A DNA stretch of 64,000 nucleotides from Micromonospora pisi. Lineage in GTDB: Bacteria > Actinomycetota > Actinomycetes > Mycobacteriales > Micromonosporaceae. Position 1 is the first letter of the stretch. Every line of letters starts with the position of its first letter. The position numbers and the translations under genes are program-made. The DNA lies in assembly GCF_003633685.1 (NCBI RefSeq), contig NZ_RBKT01000001.1:7130001-7194000 (forward strand), read 5' to 3'. The notes under the pieces are model-generated. The model did not search any database. It saw only the letters and a list, made by a program, of their open reading frames with translations, and had not been told where the DNA came from. Shown in pieces: positions 47,064-56,888 of this stretch.

Positions 47064-47464
47064 AACCTCGACAACCTCGATGTCAGGACGGAGACTCGGC
47101 CCGCCGCAGGTCACCCACCTCACCCTTGCTGGTGTATCTATCCGGCCTTCGGGTTCCTCCGGTGAGGGCACCCGTACACCACTGTCCCGTCCTGCCTCCA
47201 CATCGCGCCAGCGCCGCGTACCCGTGGCCCCCGGTGTTATGCGTGCCGTAGCCAGCTGGCAGGGCAGCTGAACTGATTTGATTGATCAACCTGTGCGCTG
47301 TCCCTGGTGGCCGGCACCGGATGTTTGGAAGACCGCAGTTGATGACCCTGACGGGCGTGCCGGACGTCGTCGGTGCCGAGGTCATCAGCGGACGGCGTCT
47401 TATGGGTGTTTGTAGCGCGACCTGACGCTTGACGACATGAAGTAACACAGGCAAATATTGCTGA
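47064..47464. other. intergenic region upstream of the GH43 gene
   Basis: No gene supported. TTGAT-TG-ATCAA at 47277-47288 is a small palindrome of uncertain meaning in the presumed GH43 promoter region. Confidence 0.4.
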
Positions 47465-48958
47465 ATGTCAATACTTGGAGGCATCCTCGGTAAGGTCGTT
47501 GCCGTCGCGGGAGTGCTCGCCGCCACCGCGGCGGCCGCTCCGGCGTCGGTCGCGCTGCCGGAGTACAGCACCGCCGAGGCGGGCAACCCGATCGTGGCCG
47601 GGTGGTACGCCGACCCCGACGTGGCGATCTACAACAACCGCTTCTACGTGTTCCCGACCGCTTCCCGCACGTACGCGGAACAGACCTATCTCGACGCCTT
47701 CTCCTCGACCGACCTGATCACCTGGACCAAGCACCCGAACGTCCTCAGCGCCGCGAACGTGAGCTGGGCGCGGTACGCCGTCTGGGCGCCCGCCCCGATC
47801 GCACGCAACGGCAGGTACTACCTGTACTTCGCGGCCAACGACATCCAGAGCAACAGCGAGCTCGGCGGTATCGGGGTGGCGGTGGCCAACCAGCCGGAGG
47901 GGCCCTACACCGACGCGATCGGGCGGCCGTTGATCGCGCAGTTCGTCAATGGAGCCCAGCCGATCGACCAGGACGTCTTCATCGACGACGACGGGCAGGC
48001 GTACATCTACTACGGCGGCTGGGGGCACGCCAACGTCGCCAAGCTGAACGCCGACATGACAAGCCTGGGCACGTTCGCCGACGGTACGACGTACAAGGAG
48101 ATCACTCCGAGCGGGTACGTCGAGGGCTCGCAGATGTTCAAGCGCAACGGCAAGTACTACCTGATGTGGTCGGAGGGCGGCTGGACCGGGCCCGACTACT
48201 CGGTGGCGTACGCCATGGCCGACTCACCCACCGGCCCCTTCACTCGTCTCGACAAGGTCCTGGCGCAGGACCCCGCGGTGGCGCGCGGCGCCGGGCACAA
48301 TTCGGTGCTGAACATCCCGGGCACCGACACCTGGTACATCTTCTACCATCGCCGGCCGTTGTCGGAGACCGGCGGCAACGCGCGGCAGGTCGCGTACGAC
48401 CGGATGAACTTCAACGCCGACGGCACGATCCAGCGGGTGAAGATGCTCGTGGAGGACAACTTCGCCGACGGCAACTCGCTCGGCTGGAAGACGTACGGCG
48501 GGGTCTGGTCGGTCAACGGCGGCCAGTACCGGACGACCGCCTCCTACGGCGGCAAGTCACTGCTCGACGACAACCACGTCAACGCGACCTACGACCTCGA
48601 CGTCACGGTCACGTCGGGTATCGGGGACGCCGGGCTGGTGTTCCGGGCCTCCAACGTGGGTACCGGAACCGACGCCTACCGTGGCTACTACGCCGGGATC
48701 ACGCCGGCCGGGCGGGTGATTCTCGGTCGGGCAAACAACAGCTGGACCTTGCTCGGCTCGGCGCCGCTGCCGGTCGTCGCCGGCCAGCGGTACCACCTGC
48801 GCGTGGTGGCCAGCGGCTCGTCGATCAAGGTGTACGTCGGTGACCTGACCTCTCCCAGGATCTCGGTCACCGACGCCACCTACACGTCCGGCAGATCGGG
48901 CGTTCGCGTCTTCAACGCGGCCGCCGCCTTCGGCAACGTCGCTATCAGCAACCAGTAG
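47465..48958 (+). CDS. secreted GH43 glycoside hydrolase with C-terminal LamG/concanavalin-like domain
   Basis: 497 residues. Signal peptide (LGKVVAVAGVLAATAAAAPA), then a five-bladed propeller with the three GH43 acidic residues in GWYADPDVAIY (base), NGAQPIDQDVFIDDDG (pKa modulator) and SGYVEGSQMFKRNGKYYLMW (acid). A concanavalin-like module covers about 330-497 (LVEDNFADGNSLGWKTYGG). GH43 enzymes act on arabinan or xylan; the next gene is a rhamnogalacturonan lyase, which favours pectic arabinan. The ribosome binding site before ATG 47465 is weak. Confidence 0.9.
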   Translation: MSILGGILGKVVAVAGVLAATAAAAPASVALPEYSTAEAGNPIVAGWYADPDVAIYNNRFYVFPTASRTYAEQTYLDAFSSTDLITWTKHPNVLSAANVSWARYAVWAPAPIARNGRYYLYFAANDIQSNSELGGIGVAVANQPEGPYTDAIGRPLIAQFVNGAQPIDQDVFIDDDGQAYIYYGGWGHANVAKLNADMTSLGTFADGTTYKEITPSGYVEGSQMFKRNGKYYLMWSEGGWTGPDYSVAYAMADSPTGPFTRLDKVLAQDPAVARGAGHNSVLNIPGTDTWYIFYHRRPLSETGGNARQVAYDRMNFNADGTIQRVKMLVEDNFADGNSLGWKTYGGVWSVNGGQYRTTASYGGKSLLDDNHVNATYDLDVTVTSGIGDAGLVFRASNVGTGTDAYRGYYAGITPAGRVILGRANNSWTLLGSAPLPVVAGQRYHLRVVASGSSIKVYVGDLTSPRISVTDATYTSGRSGVRVFNAAAAFGNVAISNQ

Positions 48959-49141
48959 GTGCCGGGCCGCGAGCGGGCTGAATCGCTAGGGCCAGGTGCG
49001 ATCGCCTCGGCGGCTTTCCCCCCGGAGTACCAACACGCGGCTTGTCGAGGACGCGTTGGCCTGCTCGGCGACGGAGGCGAGCTGCGGATCGCGAAGTCAA
49101 CGTTCGATCTTGCGGGACGGAGCGGGAGGCGGCAGGATGCA

Positions 49142-49155
49142 GGAAAGCGCTTGCC
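49142..49155. promoter_or_regulatory. GGAAAGCGCTTGCC, LacI-type operator candidate
   Basis: The core AAGCGCTT is a central-CG palindrome typical of LacI-family operators. It sits 33 bases before the PL11 start. The only LacI gene in the window is deleted in its middle, so a binding protein encoded elsewhere is expected. Confidence 0.6.
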
Positions 49156-49187
49156 CAACGGAGGGCGATGCGAGATGGAGAACAAAA

Positions 49188-52100
49188 GTGCGAAAACCAC
49201 TGCGTAAACTCGTTCCCTTGCCCCTGTCCCTGATGCTGGCCGCGAGCCTGTCCCCGTTCGGCTTCAGCTCTCCGGCTGCGAGCGCTGCCCCCGCGTCCAG
49301 TCTGCGGCAGATGGAGCATCTGACCCGTGGCTTGGTCGCCGCCCAGACCTCGAACGGAATATTCCTGAGCTGGCGTTTCCTGGGCAACGAACCTGACGGC
49401 ATCTCCTGGAACGTCTACCGCAAGGATGGTGACGCGGACTTCGCGAAGATCACCACGATCGCGCCCAGGGACGTTCAGCCCGAGAGCAACTACGCCACGA
49501 ACCCCGGCATCGTGAAAGAAGACGTCACCCCGTCCAACTACACCGACCCGGACGGCGCTCTGACCTCCATCTACGAGGTCGCTCCGGTCGTCGGCGGCGT
49601 CGAGGGCGAGCGGCAGGGCATGAGCGTGCCCATGCTGTCTGCCCTGGCCGGCCAGGCAGGCCAAGCCAACAGGGGCGCGGCGAGTTACATCCCGCTCAAG
49701 CCCGCGCCGGCTCCCGTACCGCTCGCGCACTTCACCTACCGCAACCAGCGCTTCGGCCCGGGCACCAACCTGAACGCGGCCAACATGGTCGTCCCGGGTA
49801 CCGGGAACCAGAACTGGTACGTCGTCGACATGGATCTGCTGCGAGGCTTCCGTGTGGCGTATGACGATCAGGCAACCGTGACGCAGGAGCAGCTCGACCG
49901 TTGGGTCGCCACGCTCAACGAGCGCAACATGACCCCCAACGCTCTCGGCGTCGCCACCTACGCCACCGCTCGGCCGCTGATCAACTCCCTCGTGAACGGC
50001 AAGATCACGGAAGCGCTGTACAAGGAGCTGGAAGCCGAGTTCATCAAGTATGTAAAGAACCTGGATGCCGGCACATCGCTTCCGTACGCGAAGACCGGGA
50101 CCGGCGCGATATACACGTCGCAAAGCAGCGCCTACTCCACGCATGACATGACGGTGGGTGATTTTGACGGCGACGGTGAGTACGAGATCGTCGTCAAGTG
50201 GCGCAGCACCCAGCAGGATCCCATGTACTCCGAGCCGATTTTCGGCGGCAGTAACACCACCACCGCCCCCGAGTACATCGACGTGTACAAGGTGGACGGC
50301 ACCCTGCTGTTCCGTGTCGACATGGGCTACAACGTGCGGGCGGGCAACGACCACGAGACCACCCTGTTCGCCGAAGACTTCGACCGTGACGGCAGGTCCG
50401 AGCTGATGCTCAAGACCGGCCTGGGTACCCGCATCGGCAACTGGGACGAGGCGTCGCAGTCCGTCGTGTATCCGGACACCCTCAACACCGTTGTGGGCGG
50501 CGAGGACGGCCTGAACACGACCACGGACAAGTTCGAGGAATACTTCGCTACCGGCAACACCGGTGCTCTCGACACCTACTGGTCGCTCCTGAACAGCTTC
50601 GCCATCAGCTACCGCAGCCCCGTGGCGGGAGGCGGCAACGACGGAGTCAACGATCCGGCGGTCAAGCGGTGGATCAAGACGTACCACGTCGGCCCGATCG
50701 GCCCGGCAAAGGATGACCAGGAGTTCTTCTCGGCCTTCAAGTGGGACGCCGACGCCGGCAAGGGCGTGCTCGTGGACAGCGCCAGGTACCCGTTCCCGTA
50801 CAAGGGCAGCGTCGACGGCGACAACTGGGCCATGACGCCCGCCACCCAGCGGGGCAACTTCTCCTATCTGGCGTACCCCGGCCCAGGTGCCGGCAGCGGC
50901 CCCGCCGACTACAAGTCGCAGATGATGGCCCCCTCGGAGGCCTATTGGCTCGAGCATCCGTGGAAGGCAGCCTCGTGGGGCGACGCGCAGGGCAACCGCG
51001 CCAACCGCTACGTCGGCGTCGTGGCAGCCCTGGACGGCAAGAACAACTACGCGGTGTCCCAGCGGGGCTACTACGCGAGGACGACTTTCGCCGCTTTCAA
51101 CATCGTGAACGGCAAGGTCAACCTCCAGGCCAGCTTCGACTCGGCCGACCCGCAGTACTGGTCCCTGGGCGGCACCGCGTACGACTACCAGAACCGCGGC
51201 AACCATCAGACCCAATCCGGCGACCTCGACGGTGACGGCCGGGACGAGATCGTGATGAAAGCCATGGTCCTCGATCTGAGTGCCGACGGTACCAAGATCC
51301 TGCCCGAGGTGGTCAACGGCGACACCATGCCCACGATCGAGGGGCAGAACAGCGTCCCTCCGGTTGCCGGCAGCTTCGAGTTCGCCACCGACGCGGTCCG
51401 GAACAACCCGCTGAACAGGTGGGCGCCGCTGCGCCACGGCGACCGCAGCGCGCTGCTTCCGGTCGACAAGGACAACAGCATCCGCATGTGGTCCGGCAGC
51501 GAGGAGAACCTGCTGGACGACATCCGTACCGGCAGGCAGTTGGGCTGGATCCCTGGCCCGGAGGCCCACGACCCGATGAAGGGTCAGCGCCGCAACGACC
51601 AGGGCGAGATCGTCCACGAGAACTCGATGGTCTTCGGCGTGTACGCGGGTACGGACGCCGAGGGCGCGGTGGCGGGCAACTTCTCCAACCGCTGGCCGGG
51701 CGCGCAGGGACAGTCGCAGAACGGTGCCCGGAGCATGGTCACCGGCGAGCTTCTGAACGGCAGCAACAACCTGAGCAGCGGCCAGTACGCCATCTGGTTC
51801 GGCGGTGGCCTGACGGCTATGGCCGCCAGCAACGCGACCATCAGTACGGTCGACGACCTGACCTTCGCGACCTCCTCATACCTCGCGACCGGCCTCACGT
51901 CGACCGGCAACAAGAGCACTCCCACGCTCAAGGCCGACCTGATGGGCGACTGGCGCGAGGAGCTCGTGCTCCGTGCCTCCGGCAACCGTCTGGCCATCGT
52001 TACGACCCTGTCGCCGACCGAGTACGGCATCCGTACGCTGATGCACGACCCGATGTACCGCATGGGAGTCGCGAACAAGAACACCGGTTACGACCAGTTC

Positions 52101-52763
52101 GGTTTCGCCAGCTTCTACCTGGGCGACGAGGCTGAGCTGCCCGCGATGAGGACCGACATCGCTGTTCCGGCCGGGCCCGACAAGACCGCTCCGACGATCT
52201 CGGTGAAGCCGGAGTCGGAGGGTAAGGACGGGGTCTACAGCAGCGTTTCCTTCAAGCTGTTCGATGCCGGCAAGGTCGCCAAGCTCACCCTGAACGGGGT
52301 GGAGAAGGACCTGACCGATGACACCTACTCCGATCTCAACGGGGTGAAGCCCGGCGTGTTCGGGGCGGTACTCGGGGCGAACGAGCTGAAGGTGTACGAC
52401 GTGGCGGGCAACGTCACGACCCTGACCTTCACACTGGTCGAGCCGAAGCCGGCGGTTCCGGCCTGGGACTCGAAAAAGGCCTACAACACCGGCGACCAGG
52501 TGTCCTACAACGGGGCGATCTACATCGCCCAGTGGTGGACGCAGAACGAGAAGCCAGGTAGCAGTGCGACCGGCTCGTGGAAGGAGCAGGGCGTCCTCGT
52601 CCCGGCGGCCGGGGCCGACGTCCGGGCCTGGACCGCGTCCTGGGTCTACACCGGCGGCGAGACGGTCGCGTACAACGGCCACACCTGGAAGGCCAGGTGG
52701 TGGACCCGGAACCAGCAGCCGGGCGATCCCAACGGCCCGTGGCAGGACCTCGGCACCTACTGA
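49188..52763 (+). CDS. secreted PL11 rhamnogalacturonan lyase with two CBM5/12-like modules
   Basis: 1191 residues from GTG 49188, preceded by TGGAG at seven bases. The signal peptide ends SPAASAA. The N-terminal part has a fibronectin-like start (GIFLSWRFLGNEPDGISWNVYR), then the PL11 beta-propeller with calcium-binding repeats (DGDGEYEIVVKW; DFDRDGRSELMLK; DLDGDGRDEIVMK). After about residue 1000 comes an Ig-like region, and the end has two Trp-rich modules (AWDSKKAYNTGDQVSYNG; WVYTGGETVAYNG) of the CBM5/12 type. It cleaves the rhamnogalacturonan I backbone outside the cell. It may share transcripts with GH43, 229 bases upstream. Confidence 0.93.
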   Translation: MRKPLRKLVPLPLSLMLAASLSPFGFSSPAASAAPASSLRQMEHLTRGLVAAQTSNGIFLSWRFLGNEPDGISWNVYRKDGDADFAKITTIAPRDVQPESNYATNPGIVKEDVTPSNYTDPDGALTSIYEVAPVVGGVEGERQGMSVPMLSALAGQAGQANRGAASYIPLKPAPAPVPLAHFTYRNQRFGPGTNLNAANMVVPGTGNQNWYVVDMDLLRGFRVAYDDQATVTQEQLDRWVATLNERNMTPNALGVATYATARPLINSLVNGKITEALYKELEAEFIKYVKNLDAGTSLPYAKTGTGAIYTSQSSAYSTHDMTVGDFDGDGEYEIVVKWRSTQQDPMYSEPIFGGSNTTTAPEYIDVYKVDGTLLFRVDMGYNVRAGNDHETTLFAEDFDRDGRSELMLKTGLGTRIGNWDEASQSVVYPDTLNTVVGGEDGLNTTTDKFEEYFATGNTGALDTYWSLLNSFAISYRSPVAGGGNDGVNDPAVKRWIKTYHVGPIGPAKDDQEFFSAFKWDADAGKGVLVDSARYPFPYKGSVDGDNWAMTPATQRGNFSYLAYPGPGAGSGPADYKSQMMAPSEAYWLEHPWKAASWGDAQGNRANRYVGVVAALDGKNNYAVSQRGYYARTTFAAFNIVNGKVNLQASFDSADPQYWSLGGTAYDYQNRGNHQTQSGDLDGDGRDEIVMKAMVLDLSADGTKILPEVVNGDTMPTIEGQNSVPPVAGSFEFATDAVRNNPLNRWAPLRHGDRSALLPVDKDNSIRMWSGSEENLLDDIRTGRQLGWIPGPEAHDPMKGQRRNDQGEIVHENSMVFGVYAGTDAEGAVAGNFSNRWPGAQGQSQNGARSMVTGELLNGSNNLSSGQYAIWFGGGLTAMAASNATISTVDDLTFATSSYLATGLTSTGNKSTPTLKADLMGDWREELVLRASGNRLAIVTTLSPTEYGIRTLMHDPMYRMGVANKNTGYDQFGFASFYLGDEAELPAMRTDIAVPAGPDKTAPTISVKPESEGKDGVYSSVSFKLFDAGKVAKLTLNGVEKDLTDDTYSDLNGVKPGVFGAVLGANELKVYDVAGNVTTLTFTLVEPKPAVPAWDSKKAYNTGDQVSYNGAIYIAQWWTQNEKPGSSATGSWKEQGVLVPAAGADVRAWTASWVYTGGETVAYNGHTWKARWWTRNQQPGDPNGPWQDLGTY

Positions 52764-52780
52764 CAACTGACGCCAAGGGG

Positions 52781-52810
52781 GGAGGGTCGGTCCGTAAGGG
52801 CCGGCCCTCC
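52781..52810 (+). terminator. terminator hairpin after the PL11 gene
   Basis: The arms GGAGGGTCGGTCC and GGGCCGGCCCTCC pair over thirteen positions with G-T pairs around GTAA, 18 bases after the PL11 stop. Confidence 0.8.
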
Positions 52811-53015
52811 CTGCTGCACCAAGCCACGAATCGCACCCTTCTGCGCACACCAGTTGCGGCTCTCCGCGACCCACGAATGGCCGCCGTTGGTCCGGCTCGT
52901 GGTGGTCGGCCCGGACGGCACTCTGCGCGACGACAACGGAGCGGCCGGCCGCCCGGCATTGCTCCGGTTCAGAGGTCGTGCTTGTAGTTGATCTAGGTGT
53001 GGAATCCGAGGAGCC

Positions 53016-53278
53016 TCACTTGTCTCGGTCAGGGCTGTTGGGATCCAAATTCCGTTCCCGTAGCAGGGCGTCCAGTTTCGCCTCGATCCGTTCGTCCGAC
53101 TCACGGGACTGCGACGAACCCCAGTAGTAGAAGATGGCCAGGTCGGCGGCCTGCCAGATGAGTTGCAGGAACTCGGATTGCCAGTTCTCGAAAGTCGATG
53201 AGAAGAACTGTGGTGGAAACTCGCTCCACGTGAAGGTCTGCCCGTGCTGCTGGGATTCATTGTTTACGGTTATCAACT
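53016..53278 (-). pseudogene. C-terminal fragment of a DUF6766-like membrane protein
   Basis: The reverse frame reads NNESQQHGQTFTWSEF, then STFENWQSEFLQLIWQAADL, then FYYWGSSQSRESDERIE, the typical last segment of DUF6766 proteins (NWQSEFL motif, final helix, SxESxE tail). The first half, with its own NWQSEFL repeat, is absent; sequence upstream in frame is unrelated. Likely non-functional. Confidence 0.75.
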
Positions 53279-53429
53279 GAAAGATGAGCCCAGGTCTGGC
53301 AGATGTTGCGGCGGAGCGGCGCCGTCCGGCACAGGGATCTGATACTCCCAGGTCGGGCAACCTGCCGGGCGTATCCGGCCCGCTGCGGGGCTGCCGGGCG
53401 CAAGGCTGAAGGAGGGGCGGACGACAGGA

Positions 53430-53945
53430 ATGAGCGACCCGCGTTTCGGGCAATGCGGGAGGGTGGAGCGAGAGCATAATGATGCGGAAATGGACGTCAT
53501 TGAGGATCTTGAGCAACTGGCCGCGCGCGTACGCGGAGCGGGCGAGGATCAGGAGCTGTATGTACGGTGGTCCCGTGGCCCGATGGCCGACCTGGCTGCC
53601 GGTCGGCGGAAAGAGCAATCCAGCCGGGATGCCTTGACCGGGGTTACGCTCCCGGGTCTCTCGGCCAATCCACTACGGGTGGAGCCCTGGTGGGGGAACC
53701 GATCCGTCCGACTGTGGGTCGCCCGCCGGCTTTACGACTACCGCCACCTCCGTGATCTCCGCCGTCCCGGCGCATCTCCCTGGGTATTTGTTGGCGAACA
53801 GTGCGGCCGGGGACCTGACAACGAGCCACTGGTGATCTGTCACCAACCAATTGCCTGGGTCTCCGAGAAGGCTCTCCAGGAGGCGGACGTCGCCATACGC
53901 GAGCAACACTCCGACGAGTGGGGACCGCTACATCGCAGCAACTAG
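53430..53945 (+). CDS. DUF6098-like small protein
   Basis: 171 residues. The core LYVRWSRGPMADLAAG ... GLSANPLRVEPWWGNRSVRLWV ... RGPDNEPLVICHQPIAWVSE is the pattern of a small cytoplasmic actinobacterial family (DUF6098) of unknown function, often found near stress genes. ATG 53430 (MSDPRF) lies 14 bases after AGGAGG; ATG 53490 (MDVIEDLE) is an alternative closer to the usual family start. It ends 165 bases before the catalase. Confidence 0.8.
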   Translation: MSDPRFGQCGRVEREHNDAEMDVIEDLEQLAARVRGAGEDQELYVRWSRGPMADLAAGRRKEQSSRDALTGVTLPGLSANPLRVEPWWGNRSVRLWVARRLYDYRHLRDLRRPGASPWVFVGEQCGRGPDNEPLVICHQPIAWVSEKALQEADVAIREQHSDEWGPLHRSN

Positions 53946-54109
53946 AAGTTGATCGGGTCGACGCGGTCGGGGCGGACGGACTCTCTCAGGCCCGGTACAG
54001 GCGCAGCCCGGACAAGTGGGGTGTTTCGTATGCCCGGTCATGGGTAGGGCCCCCAGTTACGTGCTCGCCTAGTTTCGTGCTCGTCGCCGATCGAGAAGGG
54101 AACGTCCAG

Positions 54110-56371
54110 ATGGATTCCAGCAAGCCGGCCAAGGCGGTCAAGGATGTCGTGGGGGCCGCCGCAGAGAAGGTGGCCGAGGTCCTGACCCCGGACGTTCCCG
54201 GCGCACCCGGCAGCGTTCCGCCAACGGTCGAGGAACCGACGGCCCCGCGTGACCCGTTGCCCCCGAAGGCGGAGCAGGGGGCTCCAGAGACCCGTACGCC
54301 GACCGGCGCGGAGACCGGCGCGCAGACAACCACGAACGGGCAGCAGGGCCGCTTTCTGACGACCGCGCAGGGAGCGCGGCTGCGCGACACCGACCACTCG
54401 CTGAAGGCCGGACCGCGCGGTCCGGTCCTGCTCCAGGACCACCACCTGCGCGAGAAGATCACGCATTTCGACCACGAGCGCATCCCCGAGCGGGTGGTGC
54501 ACGCACGTGGCGCCGGAGCACACGGCGTGTTCGAGAGCTACGGCACAGCCGAGGAGATCACGAAAGCAGGCTTCCTCGCGAAGGGCAGGAAGACCGACGT
54601 CTTCGTCCGATTCTCCACCGTCCTCGGCTCACGCGGATCGGCCGACACGGTCCGCGACACTCGCGGCTTCGCGACAAAGTTCTACACCGACGAGGGCACC
54701 TTCGATCTCGTCGGCAACAACATCCCGGTCTTCTTCATCCAGGACGCCATCAAATTCCCCGACATCATCCATGCCGGGAAGCCACACCCGGACCGCGAGA
54801 TCCCACAGGCCCAGAGCGCGCATGACACCTTCTGGGACTTCGTCTCCCTGCACACCGAGGCCCAGCACCACACGATGTGGAACATGTCCGACCGTGGCAT
54901 CCCTCGCTCGTATCGGATGATGGAGGGCTTCGGCGTGCACACCTTCCGGCTCGTGAACGCGGGTGGGGAGACAGTGCTGGCGAAGTTCCACTGGAAGCCC
55001 AAGCTGGGCGTGCACTCCCTGACCTGGGAAGAGGCGCAGCTCCTGGGTGGCATCGACCCCGACTTTCACCGTCGGGACCTCTACGACGCGATCGAGGCCG
55101 GCGCGTACCCGGAGTGGGAGCTCGGCGTCCAGGTATTCCCCGACACGCCCGAGGAGACCTTCGCCGGGATCGACCTGCTCGACCCGACGAAAATCGTGCC
55201 CGAGGAGCTCGCGTCGGTGCAGCCGCTCGGGAGGTTGACGCTCAACCGCACGCCGACGAACTTCTTCGCCGAGACCGAGCAGGTCGCCTTCCACGTCGGC
55301 CACCTACCGCCGGGCATCGACGTCACCAACGACCCGCTGTTGCAGGGCCGGCTCTTCTCGTACGTCGATACCCAGATCACCCGGTTGGCCGGCCCCAACT
55401 TCTCGCAGATACCGATCAACCGTCCGCATGCCCCCGTCAACGACATGCTGCGAGACGGCTTCCATCAGCAGGCCGTGCACGCGGGTGTCGCCCCGTACCG
55501 ACCGAACTCGCTCGACGGCGGCAATCCCTTCCCGGCGGGCGACAAGGACAACGCGTTCGTCGACGTACCCGTGACGGTTGCCGAGGCACCGAAGGTACGC
55601 CAGAACCCGGCCTCGTTCGACGACCACTTCAGCCAGGTTCGGCTGTTCTGGCAGAGCATGTCGCCGGTCGAGAAAGAGCACATCATCCGCGCCTACACCT
55701 TCGAACTTGCCAAGTGTTACCACCAAGCGATTAAGGAACGTCAACTCCAGTGCCTCGCCAACATCGACCCGGTGTTGTGTGCGCAGGTCGCCACCGGTCT
55801 CGGTCTTCCCGCCCCGGAGCCGACCGTGCCACTCGCCGAGGTCGCGCCCAGCCCTGCGCTGTCGCAGCTGGGCAAGGAGTGGCCCTCCGACGGTCGGACG
55901 GTCGGGATTGTCGTCGACCCCGACGCCGGCCCCGACAACATTGCCCAGTTGCGCGGAGCGGTGTTCGCGGCCGGCATGGTGCCCTTACTGATCGCCCCGC
56001 ACGGCGGCACGGTCGCCGGCGTTCCCGTACAGCGGACCTTCGCCACCGCCCGATCGGTCGAGTTCGACGTACTCCTGCTGGCCGCGGCACCAGCACCGGC
56101 AGCGGACGCGATCCCCGCACGCGACGCCAAGGCGGGAGCGGCGAACACGGCCACAGTGGATCCCCGGGTGCTGCTCCTGGTCGACGAGTGCTGGCGGCAC
56201 GCCAAGGCGATCGGCGCGTGGGGCGGTGGCGTCACGGTCCTGGAGCAGTCGGGACGGGCCGGCTCGCCCGGTGTCGTCACGGGTGATTCCTGGTCCGAGG
56301 TCTTCACCGCGGTGGAGCGGCTGCTGACCAATCACAGGGTATGGGAGAGATTCGCGGTGTCGGTCGCCTGA
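54110..56371 (+). CDS. katE: large-subunit heme catalase, KatE/HPII type
   Basis: 753 residues from ATG 54110 (AAGGGA at eight bases), the same length as E. coli HPII; the open frame to 53918 is not used. Catalytic His in ERVVHARGAGAHG, Asn in DLVGNNIPVFF, the proximal heme Tyr in GRLFSYVDTQ, and a C-terminal flavodoxin/GATase-like domain from about 600 (GRTVGIVVDPDAGPDNIAQL). Converts hydrogen peroxide to water and oxygen in the cytoplasm. The first 70 residues are a Pro/Ala-rich extension. Neighbouring hemerythrin, CBS and PRC genes or remnants suggest a stress locus. Confidence 0.95.
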   Translation: MDSSKPAKAVKDVVGAAAEKVAEVLTPDVPGAPGSVPPTVEEPTAPRDPLPPKAEQGAPETRTPTGAETGAQTTTNGQQGRFLTTAQGARLRDTDHSLKAGPRGPVLLQDHHLREKITHFDHERIPERVVHARGAGAHGVFESYGTAEEITKAGFLAKGRKTDVFVRFSTVLGSRGSADTVRDTRGFATKFYTDEGTFDLVGNNIPVFFIQDAIKFPDIIHAGKPHPDREIPQAQSAHDTFWDFVSLHTEAQHHTMWNMSDRGIPRSYRMMEGFGVHTFRLVNAGGETVLAKFHWKPKLGVHSLTWEEAQLLGGIDPDFHRRDLYDAIEAGAYPEWELGVQVFPDTPEETFAGIDLLDPTKIVPEELASVQPLGRLTLNRTPTNFFAETEQVAFHVGHLPPGIDVTNDPLLQGRLFSYVDTQITRLAGPNFSQIPINRPHAPVNDMLRDGFHQQAVHAGVAPYRPNSLDGGNPFPAGDKDNAFVDVPVTVAEAPKVRQNPASFDDHFSQVRLFWQSMSPVEKEHIIRAYTFELAKCYHQAIKERQLQCLANIDPVLCAQVATGLGLPAPEPTVPLAEVAPSPALSQLGKEWPSDGRTVGIVVDPDAGPDNIAQLRGAVFAAGMVPLLIAPHGGTVAGVPVQRTFATARSVEFDVLLLAAAPAPAADAIPARDAKAGAANTATVDPRVLLLVDECWRHAKAIGAWGGGVTVLEQSGRAGSPGVVTGDSWSEVFTAVERLLTNHRVWERFAVSVA

Positions 56372-56592
56372 CGTACCCGCTTGCCGACCCTGGGTGCGGT
56401 GGCGCCGTCGGCGGATTCCGCCTGGGCATCCGGCGACGCGCCCACCCGGGGCGGCGCGACGGGCGGTGCGGCCGGTAGCGAAAGCCGGGAGCCGGTGACC
56501 GGGGGCCGCCGGTCCCGTAGGTCGCGTACCGTCCCGATCGGTTTGCCGTCGACGCCGTAGACGGTCGCGCCGAGCAGGTCGGTGGCCCTCAC
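56332..56592 (-). CDS. PRC-barrel-like domain protein or remnant
   Basis: 86 residues from GTG 56592: VRATDLLGATVYGVDGKPIG and TVRDLRD match the start of PRC-barrel proteins. The rest is Pro/Ala-rich without the second half of the barrel, and the end overlaps the catalase gene by 40 bases antisense. It may be a broken gene. The frame upstream of the GTG has no PRC features. Confidence 0.5.
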   Translation of the reverse strand: MRATDLLGATVYGVDGKPIGTVRDLRDRRPPVTGSRLSLPAAPPVAPPRVGASPDAQAESADGATAPRVGKRVRQATDTANLSHTL

Positions 56593-56888
56593 GAGCCCGC
56601 TCCGGGGATGCGGTCGATGATGTGGTCCCCGGGTCCAGTCCCGGAACCGGTCGGCGTCCAACGGGTCGCGGGATACGGTCAGCCGCACCTGCAGCCGGTC
56701 GGTTTTCGCTCGTCCCAGCCTCGGCACGCCCCAGCACCCGCCGGCCGCGCAGCAGGAGGCGGCGGGGAAGCAGGCGCGTACGGGACGGACCATTCCGAAA
56801 GCGGAGAATCAGCGGTTGGCAGGATTGGACGCCGCATCGACGGGTACCGCTTACGAAAGCCCCCGACGAAGTGGAAGAGGTTGGACCA

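Noticed and set aside
48945-51617. Long reverse open frame (890 codons) over the PL11 gene
   Set aside because: It is the antisense shadow of a strongly biased GC-rich gene; the forward frame has clear PL11 domains and a signal peptide.
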